Assembly (NCBI GenBank): GCA_964035575.1
Contig: OZ037861.1
Location: 620,001-684,000, forward strand
From: Rhynchopus sp. YZ270_cl-10
Taxonomy: Eukaryota > Euglenozoa > Diplonemea > Diplonemida > Diplonemidae
DNA length: 64,000 nucleotides
Direction: 5' to 3'
Part shown: positions 63,513 through 64,000 of the stretch, in pieces
Layout of the letters: each line of letters starts with the position of its first letter
How positions within the stretch are numbered: the stretch's first letter is position 1
Notes under the pieces: model-generated
What the model saw: only the letters and a program-made list of their open reading frames with translations
Database searches by the model: none
Told to the model about the DNA's origin: nothing
Position numbers and translations under genes: made by a program

Positions 63513-64000
63513 TGGGTGATCACACCAAGCATTGATTTTTCCTTTCGGCTGTGTGACGCTGGCGATGGCGCGTTCATCTGTCTAGGTTTTATTTTTATTT
63601 TTTTTTTTTTACCAAGCGCATGGGGGGTGAAACATCTTTTCAGATGATGTGGAATCTTATCATCTTTTTCACATCGTGTCACGTCGTGAAAAAAAGGAAA
63701 AAAAAAAAAAAAAAAAAAAAGTGCTCGCACACGATCTGCAGCAGTTCTACTCAATATTTTTTCAGATGAGTCACCACCACGGTTCGCACGGATCGCGATC
63801 CGTCAACTGCGGTACTTTTCCGGGAAAAACAAAAAAAAAAAAAGTGGAGTGCGCACGGGGGTCGCGCTACGCCCCTATCGCCCCTATCGACTACCGTAGA
63901 TTTTTGACGATTTTGCTCGGTACGTTTTTCCTTACTAAAACCAGAGAATCTCATATTTCATAGTAAGAGTATTTCGGAGTGTTTTTGGACACACATGTGA

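Larger units (their letters stand above)
62744..64000. other. Right-end spacer
   Basis: No supported gene. Perfect stems occur at 63009-63022 (CGTCT/AGACG), 63066-63086 (ATGGTGTCT/AGACACCAT) and 63164-63179 (GGGGTT/AACCCC). The dispersed hairpin follows at 63262-63302, then a GGGGGAACCACGGAGAA minisatellite. A minor frame from 63765 (MSHHHGSHGS) is too short and biased to call. Confidence 0.5.

Overview
The window is nuclear DNA from an intron-bearing unicellular eukaryote whose lineage I cannot name. Genes are single transcription units split by spliceosomal introns. Donors are strongly GTATG-like (for example 1025, 3177, 6372, 45675, 48593, 49180, 51690, 58435, 59282) and acceptors end in CAG after T-rich tracts. 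Spacers are AT-rich with long A/T homopolymers and many short dispersed repeats. No rRNA, tRNA, CRISPR or prokaryote-like operon was seen.

Left flank (1-14331). The 3' part of a Timeless/Swi1/Tof1 replication-fork protein gene comes first, with a 2 kb intron full of transposon relics. It is followed by an OST3/OST6 subunit gene of the ER oligosaccharyltransferase. The last intron of that gene carries a 3.37 kb hAT transposon with terminal inverted repeats and a perfect 8-bp target duplication. A coiled-coil protein of unknown role comes next.

Centre (14332-44012). About 30 kb is a tandem array of 12 paralogous genes, all on the + strand, each for a protein of about 390-420 residues. The first 90 residues and the 5' leader are almost invariant. 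The rest is a WD/PQQ-like beta-propeller in which conserved strands alternate with short hypervariable loops. All intact copies end in the same Cys-rich tail (CVCS). Copies share loop blocks in patchwork fashion, as expected from gene conversion. Two copies are broken (one frameshift, one nonsense). The spacers are themselves repeated, contain conserved hairpins and are invaded by non-autonomous hAT-like elements, some nested. I take this array to be the most interesting system in the window: a candidate diversifying recognition or surface family.

Right flank (44013-64000). This holds GPN1 (GPN-loop GTPase for RNA polymerase II assembly), a large His/Pro-rich coiled-coil protein with WW-like segments, a small unrecognised spliced gene, an LRR plus EF-hand protein, and a multi-exon gene joining a BFR1-like coiled coil to vigilin/Scp160-type KH domains.

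A short hairpin family (outer stem GRTGA/TCATCTT, inner stem CTAAGC/GCTTAG) recurs in introns and a few hundred bases downstream of stop codons across the whole window. A second repeat of about 65 bp recurs in other spacers. Exon joins given here are inferred from reading frame and splice consensus only.
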